Part shown: in pieces, positions 26,525 through 35,985 of the stretch | Numbering within the stretch: position 1 is the first letter of the stretch | Layout: the number at the start of each line of letters is the position of its first letter | NCBI GenBank assembly: GCA_002313515.1 | Contig: DCBQ01000004.1 | Span: 186,001 to 250,000, forward strand | From: Candidatus Saccharibacteria bacterium UBA1103 | GTDB lineage: Bacteria; Patescibacteriota; Saccharimonadia; Saccharimonadales; Saccharimonadaceae | Direction of reading: 5' to 3' | Length of the DNA stretch: 64,000 nt | Notes under the pieces: model-generated | What the model saw: the letters and a program-made list of their open reading frames with translations, nothing else | The model's database searches: none | Told to the model about the DNA's origin: nothing | Program-made: the position numbers and the translations under genes

Positions 26525-26980
26525 ATGATCTTTCGACGAAAACGATATACAATTAGCGACGAAACAATTGGCCGTCGCTTGACCAAGGTGAGCAAAAAGA
26601 CCATCAAAGAGGCACGCAAGATGATTCGTCGTGGCGAGTTGAACGGCGAGGGGATTGCCTTGTATCTACCCACCATCGATAGCCGCTTTAAGCCGATTAA
26701 GAACGAGGTGTTGAGCGCGGCGACCGGCCAGAGGACTGAAGTTGGCGGAATTTACTCGGACCAATTTGGTGATGTTGAGCGTGAACTAGGAACTTTCGAG
26801 GGTGAGATTAATGAGCTGGGCTGGTACTACGATAATTATGTTAAGAAGGCAGCAGCTGCTGGCATCCCTGTCGGTATTGAGCGCCCGCATCGGGTCAACT
26901 ATGATGATTTATGGCGGCGCTTCAACACATTAAAAGATAAGAAACAGGATAAGCAGCAAAAGGAGGCTCAGAATGGCTAG
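26525..26980 (+). CDS. Hypothetical protein, 151 residues
   Basis: The protein begins MIFRRKRYTISDETIGRRLT, is basic at the N-terminus and mixed charge later, with a lysine-rich C-terminal tail (KDKKQDKQQKEAQNG). No domain was recognised. AAGGAGG lies upstream, and the gene overlaps the next by 8 nt, which is consistent with one operon. Confidence 0.6.
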   Translation: MIFRRKRYTISDETIGRRLTKVSKKTIKEARKMIRRGELNGEGIALYLPTIDSRFKPIKNEVLSAATGQRTEVGGIYSDQFGDVERELGTFEGEINELGWYYDNYVKKAAAAGIPVGIERPHRVNYDDLWRRFNTLKDKKQDKQQKEAQNG

Positions 26981-28316
26981 TGCGAAGACTGAACGAGTGG
27001 CAAGCAGTTCGCCACGAAACGAAGCTAAAGCTTCGACAACTGTACGGCGTAAATCCGACCGTACTAGCTCGAACACTGCTAAATCCCCTAGTGAAGATAG
27101 TGAATTGTCTCTAAAGGACTTAGAGCAGGCGCGGCGTCGTGCTGAGTATAAGCAGCAACTAGATATACAGGCCGAGGAGGGCCGCCAGAAGCTAGCCCTG
27201 GTACACTCGCGCAATGAGGCAGAGCTAGCCGAGCAATCGCGCGCTCAACGTCGGGTTGCAGCTGAAGAAGAAGCACGTCAGCGGGCAGCTCAGCTAAAGC
27301 AACGCGAAGCTGAACGGCTAGAGCGTGAGCAGCGAGAGCAAGAGGCTTATCGGCAAGAAGCAACGGAACGACAGCAGCGGCTAGAGGCCTTGCGTGCAGG
27401 CGGCGTGCGTCAGTCGGGTGGTATACTTATCGCATTTGCAGTAATTGGCATTGTTGTTTCTGTAGTCGACATTACGTTTTTGAAGGATGTGCTGGGGCGC
27501 ATGCTTGGCTTTAGTGGAGCTTACGCGACATTGCTGAGTGCTGTCATTGGGCTAGCAGCCATGGTTATGCTGATGGGGCTTCAGGGATATAAGGAAGCTC
27601 ACGATGCTAAGGCAGATTGGCACCGGCCCTGGTATCAAAAATGGGAGGTGCTACTATGGTTGGCACTGGGAATCATCTTGTTAGCACTTCGTATTGGTTC
27701 GGGTTACATTCTTGATATAGGCGAGGACGACGTTCTGCTGAATGGCACTAAAATCCGACTGATTGACCTAGCGATTGGTCCGGTGATGTTTATCTTCTAC
27801 CTGGCGGCGGGATCGTTTGCGATGTATGGTATTCGCAACTTCTTTAAGTCGGATATGTATATTGAAATGCTTGATAACCAGAATACCAATAAGAGCCGTC
27901 GTGAAGTGATGCGCCATCGTCGAATGGAAGAGATGAAGCACAAGCGTGACGAGATGGCCTTAATTCGTGATCGCAAAATGCTGGAACGACAAGACCGTCG
28001 TCGGGATAAGGCGGCCAAACGCGAGCAGCGTCAGCTACGTCGCGAGTACTTAGAAGCGCGTAAGCAGTACGAGCAGAAAGTAAAGGCGGTTCATATCGAG
28101 CATGAACGTATATCAGATCAACTTAGTCGACTCGAGGCTAGCCATCGAGATCTGGGTAATGTCGGTGGCATAAGTGAACGTTTAATTAATAATGTTTCAG
28201 AGGTGAGGTCGCAAGTTCAGGGCCAAGTGGCAATGCTAGTTAATGCTAAGTCGCATATTAGCGTTGATACGCTCAATGGGATTATTGACGAATATAACAC
28301 GAATCATCCGTTCTAG
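26973..28316 (+). CDS. Membrane protein with flanking coiled coils
   Basis: A Ser/Lys-rich start leads into a long Arg/Gln/Glu/Ala coiled coil (about residues 45-145). Then come about four membrane segments (IAFAVIGIVVSVVDITFL, LLSAVIGLAAMVMLMGLQ, VLLWLALGIILLALRIG, IGPVMFIFYLAAGSF) and a second charged coiled coil. The shape would suit a multimeric scaffold in the membrane. No named family could be assigned. Confidence 0.65.
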   Translation: MASAKTERVASSSPRNEAKASTTVRRKSDRTSSNTAKSPSEDSELSLKDLEQARRRAEYKQQLDIQAEEGRQKLALVHSRNEAELAEQSRAQRRVAAEEEARQRAAQLKQREAERLEREQREQEAYRQEATERQQRLEALRAGGVRQSGGILIAFAVIGIVVSVVDITFLKDVLGRMLGFSGAYATLLSAVIGLAAMVMLMGLQGYKEAHDAKADWHRPWYQKWEVLLWLALGIILLALRIGSGYILDIGEDDVLLNGTKIRLIDLAIGPVMFIFYLAAGSFAMYGIRNFFKSDMYIEMLDNQNTNKSRREVMRHRRMEEMKHKRDEMALIRDRKMLERQDRRRDKAAKREQRQLRREYLEARKQYEQKVKAVHIEHERISDQLSRLEASHRDLGNVGGISERLINNVSEVRSQVQGQVAMLVNAKSHISVDTLNGIIDEYNTNHPF

Positions 28317-28330
28317 ATTGGTGGTAGTTC

Positions 28331-29725
28331 ATGGGTAAACCGTTGTGGCTAGAGAATCTACAGGTGAAGTCGAGGGCCTGGCGCCGTCAGCGTCAATGGG
28401 CGCATCAGCGTGTTAGCATTGCGCAGCCTGTATATCGACCAGGTTATGTACCGGGTATAACCTGGTGGCAGGTGGCTCTGATAGTATGCGGTATTGCAAT
28501 TGTTGCCTTGTTGGCAACTCTCTATGCACGCGAAAACTATTGGCGATATCGGTATCGCAACAATCCGACCTTCGTAACGACCTATCATACGCCACGCTCT
28601 ACGCCAGCTAACAAAGACTCACACTACGTAACCGACTGCTCTGACAAATCAACTATCCAGGGGTTGTCGAACTGCGTCGGCTTTACTGACGAGGGGCGTA
28701 AGCTACTGGATAAAACCAAGCCGGCCTTTGCAGGTGAAGCGGACGTAGCTAAAGACTGTAACGTTGGTCAGCTGGCTGAGGGTGAGGCGATATTCGGTTG
28801 TTGGACCTTTATTAATGGAGACGAGCGCATATCGATGCTGGGTGCAAACGATCCGCTGTATGCGCAGTTTAAGGAATCGCCCGAAGTAACCCTGGCGCAT
28901 GAATTCCTGCATGCCGTATACTACCGCTTATCGGTTAGTGACCAGCAGCAGATTTTTACAGCTCTATCCAGCGAATACGGGAATATGGTTAATGAAATAG
29001 TGGCATTGGGATACGATTATTCGCAGGTAGACGATGAGCTGTTTACCCGTGTTGGCTCCGAGCAGACCAAGGCGCCTGCTATGGTGAAACGTATTTATGC
29101 TAAATACTTGACCAAATGGTCTAATAAGAGTACTAGCGATAGCTCTAATAAAGGCAATAACAATAATGACCCGTCGAATAATAGCACTGACACTACGCAG
29201 TCAGTGCCTGCATCAACTAATATACCAACTGACAACCAGCCAACCCAAACTGCCGCGCCTGCTGATCATACCAACACCGACTACGCAAAACTACAGAGGT
29301 GCACAGTGGGGAGGGTGTCTGACGGCGACACGCTATATGTGGATTGCCTACCACAGCGCATTCGCCTGATTGGCGTTGACACACCTGAGAGCACTAAGAA
29401 GCATCAGTGCTATGGTAATGAATCATCTAACCACACCAAATCGCTAGTTGGACAGACTGTGTACCTAGAGAGTGATGGTGCTTCGGGTGATACTGATATG
29501 TATGGCCGCTACCTGCGCTATGTTTATCTGGCTGACGGTACAAACTACAACATGCAGTTAATTGAGGACGGCTATGGCATGCTATATATCTTTAGTGGGC
29601 AGCAGTTTAAATATATTAGCCAATTTAGCAGTGCACAGGATACGGCGAGAGGTGCAGGTAAGGGGTTGTGGTCAGCCTGTCAAACCGGTATTAATAAATA
29701 TGGCAATTACCAGGTAACTAACTAG
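28331..29725 (+). CDS. Exported metalloprotease-like protein fused to a thermonuclease (SNase) domain
   Basis: A Trp/Arg-rich cytoplasmic start and one membrane helix (VALIVCGIAIVALLATLYA) precede a region with a zinc-protease HEXXH motif, LAHEFLHAVYY near residue 190, and four nearby Cys. A Ser/Asn/Thr-rich linker of about 60 residues leads to a staphylococcal nuclease domain (residues ~325-455) with RVSDGDTLYVDC, RLIGVDTPES and YGRYLRYVYL; the catalytic Asp, Arg and Glu positions appear kept. Both domains would lie outside the membrane. SNases degrade DNA and RNA, so a role in scavenging nucleotides from a host is plausible. Whether the HEXXH domain is an active peptidase is unproven. Confidence 0.8.
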   Translation: MGKPLWLENLQVKSRAWRRQRQWAHQRVSIAQPVYRPGYVPGITWWQVALIVCGIAIVALLATLYARENYWRYRYRNNPTFVTTYHTPRSTPANKDSHYVTDCSDKSTIQGLSNCVGFTDEGRKLLDKTKPAFAGEADVAKDCNVGQLAEGEAIFGCWTFINGDERISMLGANDPLYAQFKESPEVTLAHEFLHAVYYRLSVSDQQQIFTALSSEYGNMVNEIVALGYDYSQVDDELFTRVGSEQTKAPAMVKRIYAKYLTKWSNKSTSDSSNKGNNNNDPSNNSTDTTQSVPASTNIPTDNQPTQTAAPADHTNTDYAKLQRCTVGRVSDGDTLYVDCLPQRIRLIGVDTPESTKKHQCYGNESSNHTKSLVGQTVYLESDGASGDTDMYGRYLRYVYLADGTNYNMQLIEDGYGMLYIFSGQQFKYISQFSSAQDTARGAGKGLWSACQTGINKYGNYQVTN

Positions 29726-29743
29726 AAGATTAAGTAGAAAAGT

Positions 29744-29766
29744 CCCCGCTCAGTGCTTGAGCGGGG
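29744..29766. terminator. Hairpin between convergent genes
   Basis: CCCCGCTCA pairs with TGAGCGGGG around a 5-nt loop. It separates the nuclease gene from the convergent HAD-like gene; the U tract is weak. Confidence 0.65.
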
Positions 29767-29782
29767 TGATTCTTGATGGAGG

Positions 29783-30538
29783 CTAACGTTTCTTAGATGG
29801 GCGACGCTTGACACGAACGGTGGCGAAGCCGTCGCCTGGTTCGCCGTTGCCGATTTGCTTAATCTGGCAGGGTACTCGTTCTCTGGGATCAGTGACGAAC
29901 TGCTCTATTCTTCGCCACTCTTCGCGGCTAATGCCGATGCGCGTGTCGGGCTGAACCATCAGCATAGTCGTGCGAGTGCTTTGAACTAATGGTTTGAGTA
30001 GTCTAGCGTTGGCCTTGCTAGCCTGCTGATCGTCAATCCAAATAATTGGCGTAGGGTAGGGTGAGCTCAAGTTTCGGCGAAGCATTTGCTCTACCGTATC
30101 TAGCTTGTAGCCACGTTTTAACACGGAGCAATTGGCGCCGACGGCAACTGTATCGTCAAAGCCGATAGCTTTATTAATACTGCTAATCCAGGGCAAGTTA
30201 CTACTTAGCCATAGCCACGTGATCTGACCGTCATCCATCATCTGCCGGAAATTGCCGACTAATTCGGACGACCAGATTAGGTCGCGGTCGCGATGGTCGG
30301 GGCAAAAGGGGTCGCCAGGTGCTAGATCGTGGTCAGGCGTAAAGGCATGCTCTGTGCTGAAGATGCGCTTGTCGCGTGCAAAAGCTTCGCGAAAGACGCT
30401 CTTATAGTAGCTTTTATCCATCCAGTCGGTGTCGCCAATGCTGCCGTTTGATTGTATGACATAAGGCAAAATCGGCATAATGACACCGTCGAGATCACAA
30501 ATCACTAGTGGCGGCGGCTGATGAATAACCATTGACAT
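29783..30538 (-). CDS. HAD-like domain protein
   Basis: The N-terminus has the HAD phosphatase motif I in the form VICDLDGVIMP, and a later WLSSNLPW and IIWIDDQQASKA would fit motifs II and IV. HAD proteins of this kind with a long insert (here residues ~25-95) occur among nucleotide or sugar phosphatases and RNA-repair enzymes; the substrate cannot be stated. The C-terminus is basic (VRVKRRPSKKR). A strong AAGGAGG precedes the ATG. Confidence 0.65.
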   Translation of the reverse strand: MSMVIHQPPPLVICDLDGVIMPILPYVIQSNGSIGDTDWMDKSYYKSVFREAFARDKRIFSTEHAFTPDHDLAPGDPFCPDHRDRDLIWSSELVGNFRQMMDDGQITWLWLSSNLPWISSINKAIGFDDTVAVGANCSVLKRGYKLDTVEQMLRRNLSSPYPTPIIWIDDQQASKANARLLKPLVQSTRTTMLMVQPDTRIGISREEWRRIEQFVTDPRERVPCQIKQIGNGEPGDGFATVRVKRRPSKKR

Positions 30539-30617
30539 TCTTCCTCCTTAGGTGCATATCATCACGATAGTACTTGCATTATATGCCCATTATCTGAAAA
30601 TGCAATATAATATTGGT

Positions 30618-31355
30618 ATGAGTGAGATACCAAAACGAGTTTGCGTGTTAGTAGGCGCCGGGATGAGTGCGGGTGCAGGGATACCGACATTCCGGGGCAA
30701 GGGTGGCGCCTGGAAGACGGCGGCGGATGTGCGGGATGCCTTTGAAATTGACCGATTCTGTCGCAGCAAAAAGTCACGGGAGCTACTGTGGCGGTGGCTA
30801 GTGGCCTCGCCAGCCTGGGATGCCAAGCCGACACGGGCGCACTGGCTGTTAAAACGCCTGGATGACGAAGGCGGTTTGATTTCGGTGATGACCCAGAACT
30901 TTGACATGCTAGAAAGGAAGGCGGGCATTCACCAGGGCAAGATTCGCCAACTGCATGGTCGCATCGATAAATCCATCTGCCTAGATTGCCACCGCTATTA
31001 CGATACGCGGGAAATTTGTGACCAACTGAGCGATAAACCTGATCCATACTGCATCGAACCGGGTTGTCACGGCATCTTAAAACCTGATATCGTTTTCTTC
31101 GGCGAGCCGCTGGACGAAATGATGCTAAAGCGCATTGCGGGTGTTGACCTACGTGACTGTGACGAGCTGTGGTGTGTGGGCTCTAGTCTAGCGGTCTACC
31201 CGGCGGCCGGGATTCCGATTCAGGCCAAGGCACTAGGCAAAGAGGTAATCATTGTCAGTACTGATCCAACTGAACTCGATAGCATAGCCGACGAAATTAT
31301 CCGCGAGCCCGCCGACCAAGCGTTAGAGAAATTGGTAGATAGAATATTGAACTAA
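30618..31355 (+). CDS. cobB: Sir2-family NAD-dependent protein deacylase (sirtuin)
   Basis: Sirtuins remove acyl groups from lysines with NAD+. Motifs are VGAGMSAGAGIPTFRG at the start, MTQNFDMLERKAG (the NID-like region and nearby site), QLHGRI with the catalytic His, four Cys of the zinc ribbon (ICLDC and YCIEPGCHG) and KPDIVFFGEPL. The start is set at 30618 because TATAAT (30606-30611) ends 6 nt upstream; an upstream in-frame ATG lies before the promoter. The 245-residue size is normal. The symbol follows the bacterial family name and no closer orthology is claimed. Confidence 0.9.
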   Translation: MSEIPKRVCVLVGAGMSAGAGIPTFRGKGGAWKTAADVRDAFEIDRFCRSKKSRELLWRWLVASPAWDAKPTRAHWLLKRLDDEGGLISVMTQNFDMLERKAGIHQGKIRQLHGRIDKSICLDCHRYYDTREICDQLSDKPDPYCIEPGCHGILKPDIVFFGEPLDEMMLKRIAGVDLRDCDELWCVGSSLAVYPAAGIPIQAKALGKEVIIVSTDPTELDSIADEIIREPADQALEKLVDRILN

Positions 31356-31357
31356 GT

Positions 31358-31377
31358 CCCGCCCTACTAAGGGCGGG
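31358..31377 (+). terminator. GC-rich hairpin after the sirtuin gene
   Basis: CCCGCCCT and AGGGCGGG form an 8-bp stem around ACTA. There is no U tract, but a second hairpin (CGAGC/GCTCG) follows at once. Confidence 0.5.
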
Positions 31378-31437
31378 CAAGCAACGAGCTTGCTCGTGCT
31401 GGGTGGGTTAATTCCTGAACTCTGCTATAATATAAAC

Positions 31438-32241
31438 ATGAGTAAAATTGGGCGAAACAGCGGTGAACGCGGTGGCATTGCAACGGTGCTAGCGGCAATA
31501 TTGGGCGTAATCCTAGTAATAACTGTTGTGCTAACGGTTGTTCTAATAAATACTGATGACGACAGCGTAACTATAATACGCCATAATAAAGCTAAGACTA
31601 CGACCGAGCACGCCGATGATACAACAACCAGTGACCAGGAGGTTAAGGAGCTGAAGACCGCTGCGCAAAAATTCTGCGATGAATATAATGCTAAGCGCAC
31701 TAATGAAAGCAAGCGACCGATTCTAGAGAATATGGATGCCAGTCAAGGCACGAAGACTCTGCTGTCGCAGTCGGGTGGTAAGTGGCAGATTGAGAAAGAC
31801 AAACTATCGGGTATTAGTGAGATTGCGGGCTACGACGAAGTGGGCGGTCCCAATATGAAGTATGTGCTAGCCGACCAAGATTGCTGGGATCAGATTAGTG
31901 GCGACGGCAAATACGCCTACTCTATGAGCTATGACTTCGCCTATCAGGCGGTGAGTGCGGATAGTGCCAAGGGCACAGTGTTCAGTGAGCAGGGCTCGCT
32001 GGCGCTACTGGATGCTAAAGGCAATGTGCGCTTAGATACTGCTGCCTTCCGTGGTTTGGACGTGTTTAGCTATGTTCTAACTGGTGCGACTAGTGGCGAT
32101 GTCATTATGACCGCCAAGGACGACGGCGGTAAAGTCAATATGTCTATCTCGGGTGACGATACCAAAAATCTGACCCTCTACCAATGCCAGGACTTTGCCG
32201 TTGATAATACCGATGACTGCACTAAGGTAGAGATAAAATAG
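31438..32241 (+). CDS. Membrane-anchored exported protein
   Basis: A short basic start and one membrane helix (GIATVLAAILGVILVITVVL) precede a Thr/Asp-rich stalk and a globular extracytoplasmic domain of about 190 residues with two Cys near the C-terminus (YQCQDFAVDNTDDC) and one in the centre. The family is unrecognised. TATAAT (31426-31431) ends 6 nt before this ATG, marking a leaderless mRNA. It stands alone between a hairpin and the noncoding region 32242-32733. Confidence 0.65.
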   Translation: MSKIGRNSGERGGIATVLAAILGVILVITVVLTVVLINTDDDSVTIIRHNKAKTTTEHADDTTTSDQEVKELKTAAQKFCDEYNAKRTNESKRPILENMDASQGTKTLLSQSGGKWQIEKDKLSGISEIAGYDEVGGPNMKYVLADQDCWDQISGDGKYAYSMSYDFAYQAVSADSAKGTVFSEQGSLALLDAKGNVRLDTAAFRGLDVFSYVLTGATSGDVIMTAKDDGGKVNMSISGDDTKNLTLYQCQDFAVDNTDDCTKVEIK

Positions 32242-32306
32242 AAAGGTAATACCTGTAGTTCGTCTATCGATGTCGATGGCTTGTTTTAGCTAATCTGACA
32301 ATTAGC

Positions 32307-32338
32307 AATAAAGCCCCTGCTGCTACAGGAGCTTTATT
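32307..32338. repeat. Hairpin repeat, copy 1
   Basis: AATAAAGC and GCTTTATT form the outer stem, with an inner CCTG/CAGG and a 6-nt loop CTGCTA. It is followed by TTAGTGACTTGTTGCAG, which recurs with changes after copy 2. A C/A mismatch interrupts the stem. It may act as a terminator on either strand. Confidence 0.6.
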
Positions 32339-32412
32339 AGTGACTTGTTGCAGATTGCATAATGTGTAGCTGCGTGATAACATAATAGGTAAGTTAGCTT
32401 AACAATTAACTT

Positions 32413-32438
32413 TAAACCCCTGCTGGTACAGGGGTTTA
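32413..32438. repeat. Hairpin repeat, copy 2
   Basis: TAAACCCCTG and CAGGGGTTTA form a perfect 10-bp stem around CTGGTA. Relative to copy 1 the stem has exchanged bases on both sides, so pairing is preserved. It lies downstream of the minus-strand microORF and is a plausible terminator for it. Confidence 0.6.
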
Positions 32439-32494
32439 TTAGTGGCTTGCTGCAGGCTGTAACTTTTGGTAAAGCTGAGTTTGTAAGTAGCTAA

Positions 32495-32554
32495 CTACTT
32501 AATGGTAATTGTTACCGTAAACTTACGAAACTTCAGTGTTAGCTTAACAATCAT
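32495..32554 (-). CDS. Possible 19-residue cationic amphipathic peptide
   Basis: The ORF encodes MIVKLTLKFRKFTVTITIK, in which hydrophobic and basic/polar residues alternate as in an amphipathic beta strand. AAAGGAG is placed 6-7 nt before the ATG, one of the best ribosome sites in the window, and hairpin copy 2 lies about 60 nt downstream. A decayed copy of its first codons (ATTGTTAAGCTAAC) recurs near 32392-32405. It could be an antimicrobial, toxin-like or leader peptide; its size makes chance a serious alternative. Confidence 0.4.
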   Translation of the reverse strand: MIVKLTLKFRKFTVTITIK

Positions 32555-32733
32555 AAGCTTCTCCTTTCCGTCGTATTATTGGTTGACAATAATTGCCACT
32601 AACGAAAATTTGTTACTTATGTAGCCTGCAATATAATTATAACACTAGCGGAATGGTGGCTGAATAGTGTCTTATACAACTTGCCGCCGATTAGCTTATG
32701 TAGTGGCTAACTTTACTGCTATAATATATCTAT

Positions 32734-35700
32734 ATGCAGCCGAAGCTATTTAATAATACCGACAACCGCTTGATTAGCGATTTGCGCGCCACTATACGAA
32801 AGGGCAGCAAAATCTCAATTGTGGCGGGCTGTTTCTCGTTGTATGCCTACCGGGCGTTAAGGAAAGAGCTTGATGATATTGATGAGTTTCGGTTTATCTT
32901 TACGGGCAGCGCGTTCGCTAAGGAAAAGGCACCCCATGAGGCACGCGAGTTTTATATACCGCGCCTAAATACCGAGCGCAGTCTATACGGTGCAGATTAT
33001 GAAATTAAGCTCCGTAATGAGCTGAACCAACAAGCGATTGCTAAAGAATGCGCCAATTGGATTCGGCGCAAAGCGTGCTTTAAATCTAGCACCAGTGGTG
33101 GTGCGGAGACGCCAGCATTTATGGCTGTTCAATCGGATAAATGTGATATTGTATATAATCCATTTGCGAATTTTGCCACAGCTGATTTAGGCCTAGAACG
33201 TGGCAATATGGCCTATAGTACAACCATGGGATTCTCTGATGTGCAAACGACACGCACGTTTCTGAAAAAACTTCAATATTTTATGGAATAACGACGCGGC
33301 ATATGAGAACGTTACAAATGCAATTCTAGATAGCATTACAGCGGCGTATAAAGAGAATTCGCCGGAACTGATTTATTATCTGGCGCTCTATAATATATTC
33401 AAGGAATTTTTAGAGGACCTGGATGGTGACAATCAGCCACGTGATGTTAGCGGCTTCAAGGACTCGACGATTTGGAACAAGCTGTACGATTTTCAGAAAG
33501 ACGCGGCACTAAGTATCATATCTAAACTCGAGAAGCATAACGGCTGTATTTTGGCGGATAGCGTGGGTCTGGGCAAGACCTTTACGGCGCTGGCAGTGAT
33601 TAAATATTACGAGTGTCGTAACGACCGAGTATTGGTATTGTGTCCAAAGCGTCTTAGCCAGAACTGGAATACTTATAACTCTAACTATCGCAATAACCCG
33701 TTAATCGCCGATCGCCTAAACTATGATGTTCTATATCATACGGATCTAAACCGCGACCATGGTGATAGCAATGGTATTGATTTGGCTAATCTAAATTGGG
33801 ATAACTACGACCTAATTGTAATTGACGAGAGCCATAATTTCCGCAACGGTGGCAAGACCGAAGAACAGGATGACGGCTCGGTTAAGTAAAATCGCTACGC
33901 CAAGCTATTGGACATCATTAAGAGCGGCGCGCATAGCAAGGTGCTGATGCTGTCGGCTACGCCGGTCAATACGGATTTTACGGATCTGAAGAATCAGCTA
34001 ATGCTCGCTTCGGAGGGCGATAGCAATAATTTATCAAAGACGCTGGATACAAATAACTCTGTCGATCGCATCTTCAAGGGCGCGCAGGATGCTTTTCGCG
34101 ATTGGAGTAAGCTCCCAGTGGAAGAGCGCACAACCGAGAATCTGCTTGACTCGCTAAGCTTTGACTTCTTTAAGCTACTGGACAGCGTTACAATTGCCCG
34201 CTCGCGCAAGCATATTGAAAAGTATTATAACAGTGCCGATATTGGCAAGTTCCCCAATCGTCTCAAGCCGGTTTCCGTGCGCCCCGATCTGGCCGATGGT
34301 GCCGCCGGTATCAACATTGAATACATCGTTAGCCAATTGTCACTGCTAAATCTGGACATCTATGCACCTCTAAAATATGTATTCCCTAGCCATATTGGTA
34401 AATACAAGGCTGATGCCGACCGGGGCAATGAATACATGAACCGTGAGAACGGTCGTGTGGTCCTAATGCAAACTAACCTATTAAAACGTTTGGAGAGCTC
34501 AATTGAGGCATTCCGGTTAACGTTGCAGCGAATGTATGATCGAATTGACGGAACGATGGACCAAATTGACCGTTTTCGGCAGGGTCGCGACAAACAAGCA
34601 GTTGATGTTGATCGTGTTGATATGCAGGACCTGGACTTTGATGACCAGAATGCTGCCGAAATGACGGTGGGCAAGGATCAGCCGATTTTTCTGTCTGACA
34701 TGAATGTGGTTAGATGGCGTAGTAAGCTAGCCGAGGACCGTGAAGTAGTTAATGATTTGCTGGATGCCATAGCGCCGATTGGCTATGATCAGGATGCCAA
34801 GCTGCAGCAACTAACTGATATGTTGGTTAATAAGGTAACGAATACTCCAACCAATCCGGGCAACCGCAAGGTGATTATATTTACCGCTTTTGCCGATACG
34901 GCGGATTATATCTATGAATACCTATCTAAGTACAGCCCATTGGCGCATGGTTATAATTTAAATTTCGCCGTGGTTACGGGCGGCGATCGTCAGTCGCGTT
35001 CAACTATCAAGCAGGTTGGATCGGACTTCAATAAGATTCTAACCAGTTTTAGCCCAATATCTAAGGAGCTCCCAGAATCTGAAAATTACGGCGATATTGA
35101 CATCCTAATTGCTACGGACTGTATATCCGAGGGTCAGAACTTGCAGGATTGCGACTATCTAATTAATTACGACATTCACTGGAACCCGGTACGTATTATT
35201 CAGCGCTTTGGCCGCATTGACCGTCTAGGTAGCCGCAACGCCCAGATTCAGCTGGTCAACTTCTGGCCAAACATGGAGCTAGATGAATACATTGATTTGA
35301 ATCGTCGAGTTAAGAATCGTATGTCGCTAGTTGGGATTACTAGCACGGGTGAAAATGTACTGAACAATACCGATGCCGAGCTGGAGTATCGCAAACGACA
35401 GCTGTGTGAGCTAAAGGATGAGGTGGTGGATATTGAGGATATGAGCAGCGGCGTATCGATTACTGATTTGGGACTATCGGAGTTCCAGCTAGATCTGAAG
35501 ACTTTGCGCGATAAATACGGCGATGCCGATACCATGCCGCATGGTATTAACGCTATTGCGGCGTGTCGCGATGAGTCAACGCCGGCGGGTGTAATCTATA
35601 TCCTGCGCAATGTCAATGACGGTGTAAATATTGATAAGCAGAACCGTTTGCACCCATTCTATCTGGTGTATGTACGAAACGACGGGTCAATCGCTATTAA

Positions 35701-35983
35701 CCATCTGCAGGCGAAGGATTTACTGGATAAATTGCGTTGGCTATGTCGCGATAACGACGTGGTTAATCATGAGCTAGTCGATCAGTGGAAGGAAGAAACT
35801 AACGATGGGCGGAACATGCGTCAATATTCTGATCTGCTGAGTGCGGCAATTCAGTCCATTATTACCACCAAGCACGAATCGTTAGTAGATAGCCTATTTA
35901 CGGCGGGTGGCACTTCGTCAACGCGCGATGAAATCAAGGGGCTAAATGATTTTGAACTAATTGATTTCCTAATTGTGAGGTAA
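32734..35983 (+). pseudogene. SNF2-type helicase with N-terminal PLD-like domain, interrupted
   Basis: Three reading pieces make one family-length protein. The first (32734-33291) is the PLD-like region (ISIVAGCFSLYAYRALRK). The second contains Walker A ILADSVGLGKTFTALAV, and VIDESHNFRN (DESH box); the third starts near DIIKSGAHSKVLMLSATPVN and contains ATDCISEGQNLQD and IIQRFGRIDRLGS (motifs V and VI). One extra A in the A6 run at 33265-33270 breaks the frame; A5 would read through as FLKNFNILWNNDAA. A TAA at 33887-33889 then interrupts the restored frame. The A6 could be phase-variable or a sequencing error, but the TAA is a true nonsense if the read is right. TATAAT lies 8 nt before the ATG. 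Translocases of this type accompany type III-like methylases in defence islands. Confidence 0.8.
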
Positions 35984-35985
35984 CT

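Larger units (their letters stand above)
32242..32733. other. Intergenic region with repeated hairpins and a microORF
   Basis: No gene of normal size fits here. The stretch holds two diverged copies of a hairpin element (32307-32338 and 32413-32438), repeated GTTAGCTTAACAAT-like words (near 32391 and 32539), and a 19-codon ORF on the minus strand. The -10 box of the helicase gene lies at its right end. Confidence 0.6.

Noticed and set aside
32295..32460. CRISPR-like repeats
   Set aside because: Only two diverged copies exist, they are hairpins with changing stems, and no cas gene is present.
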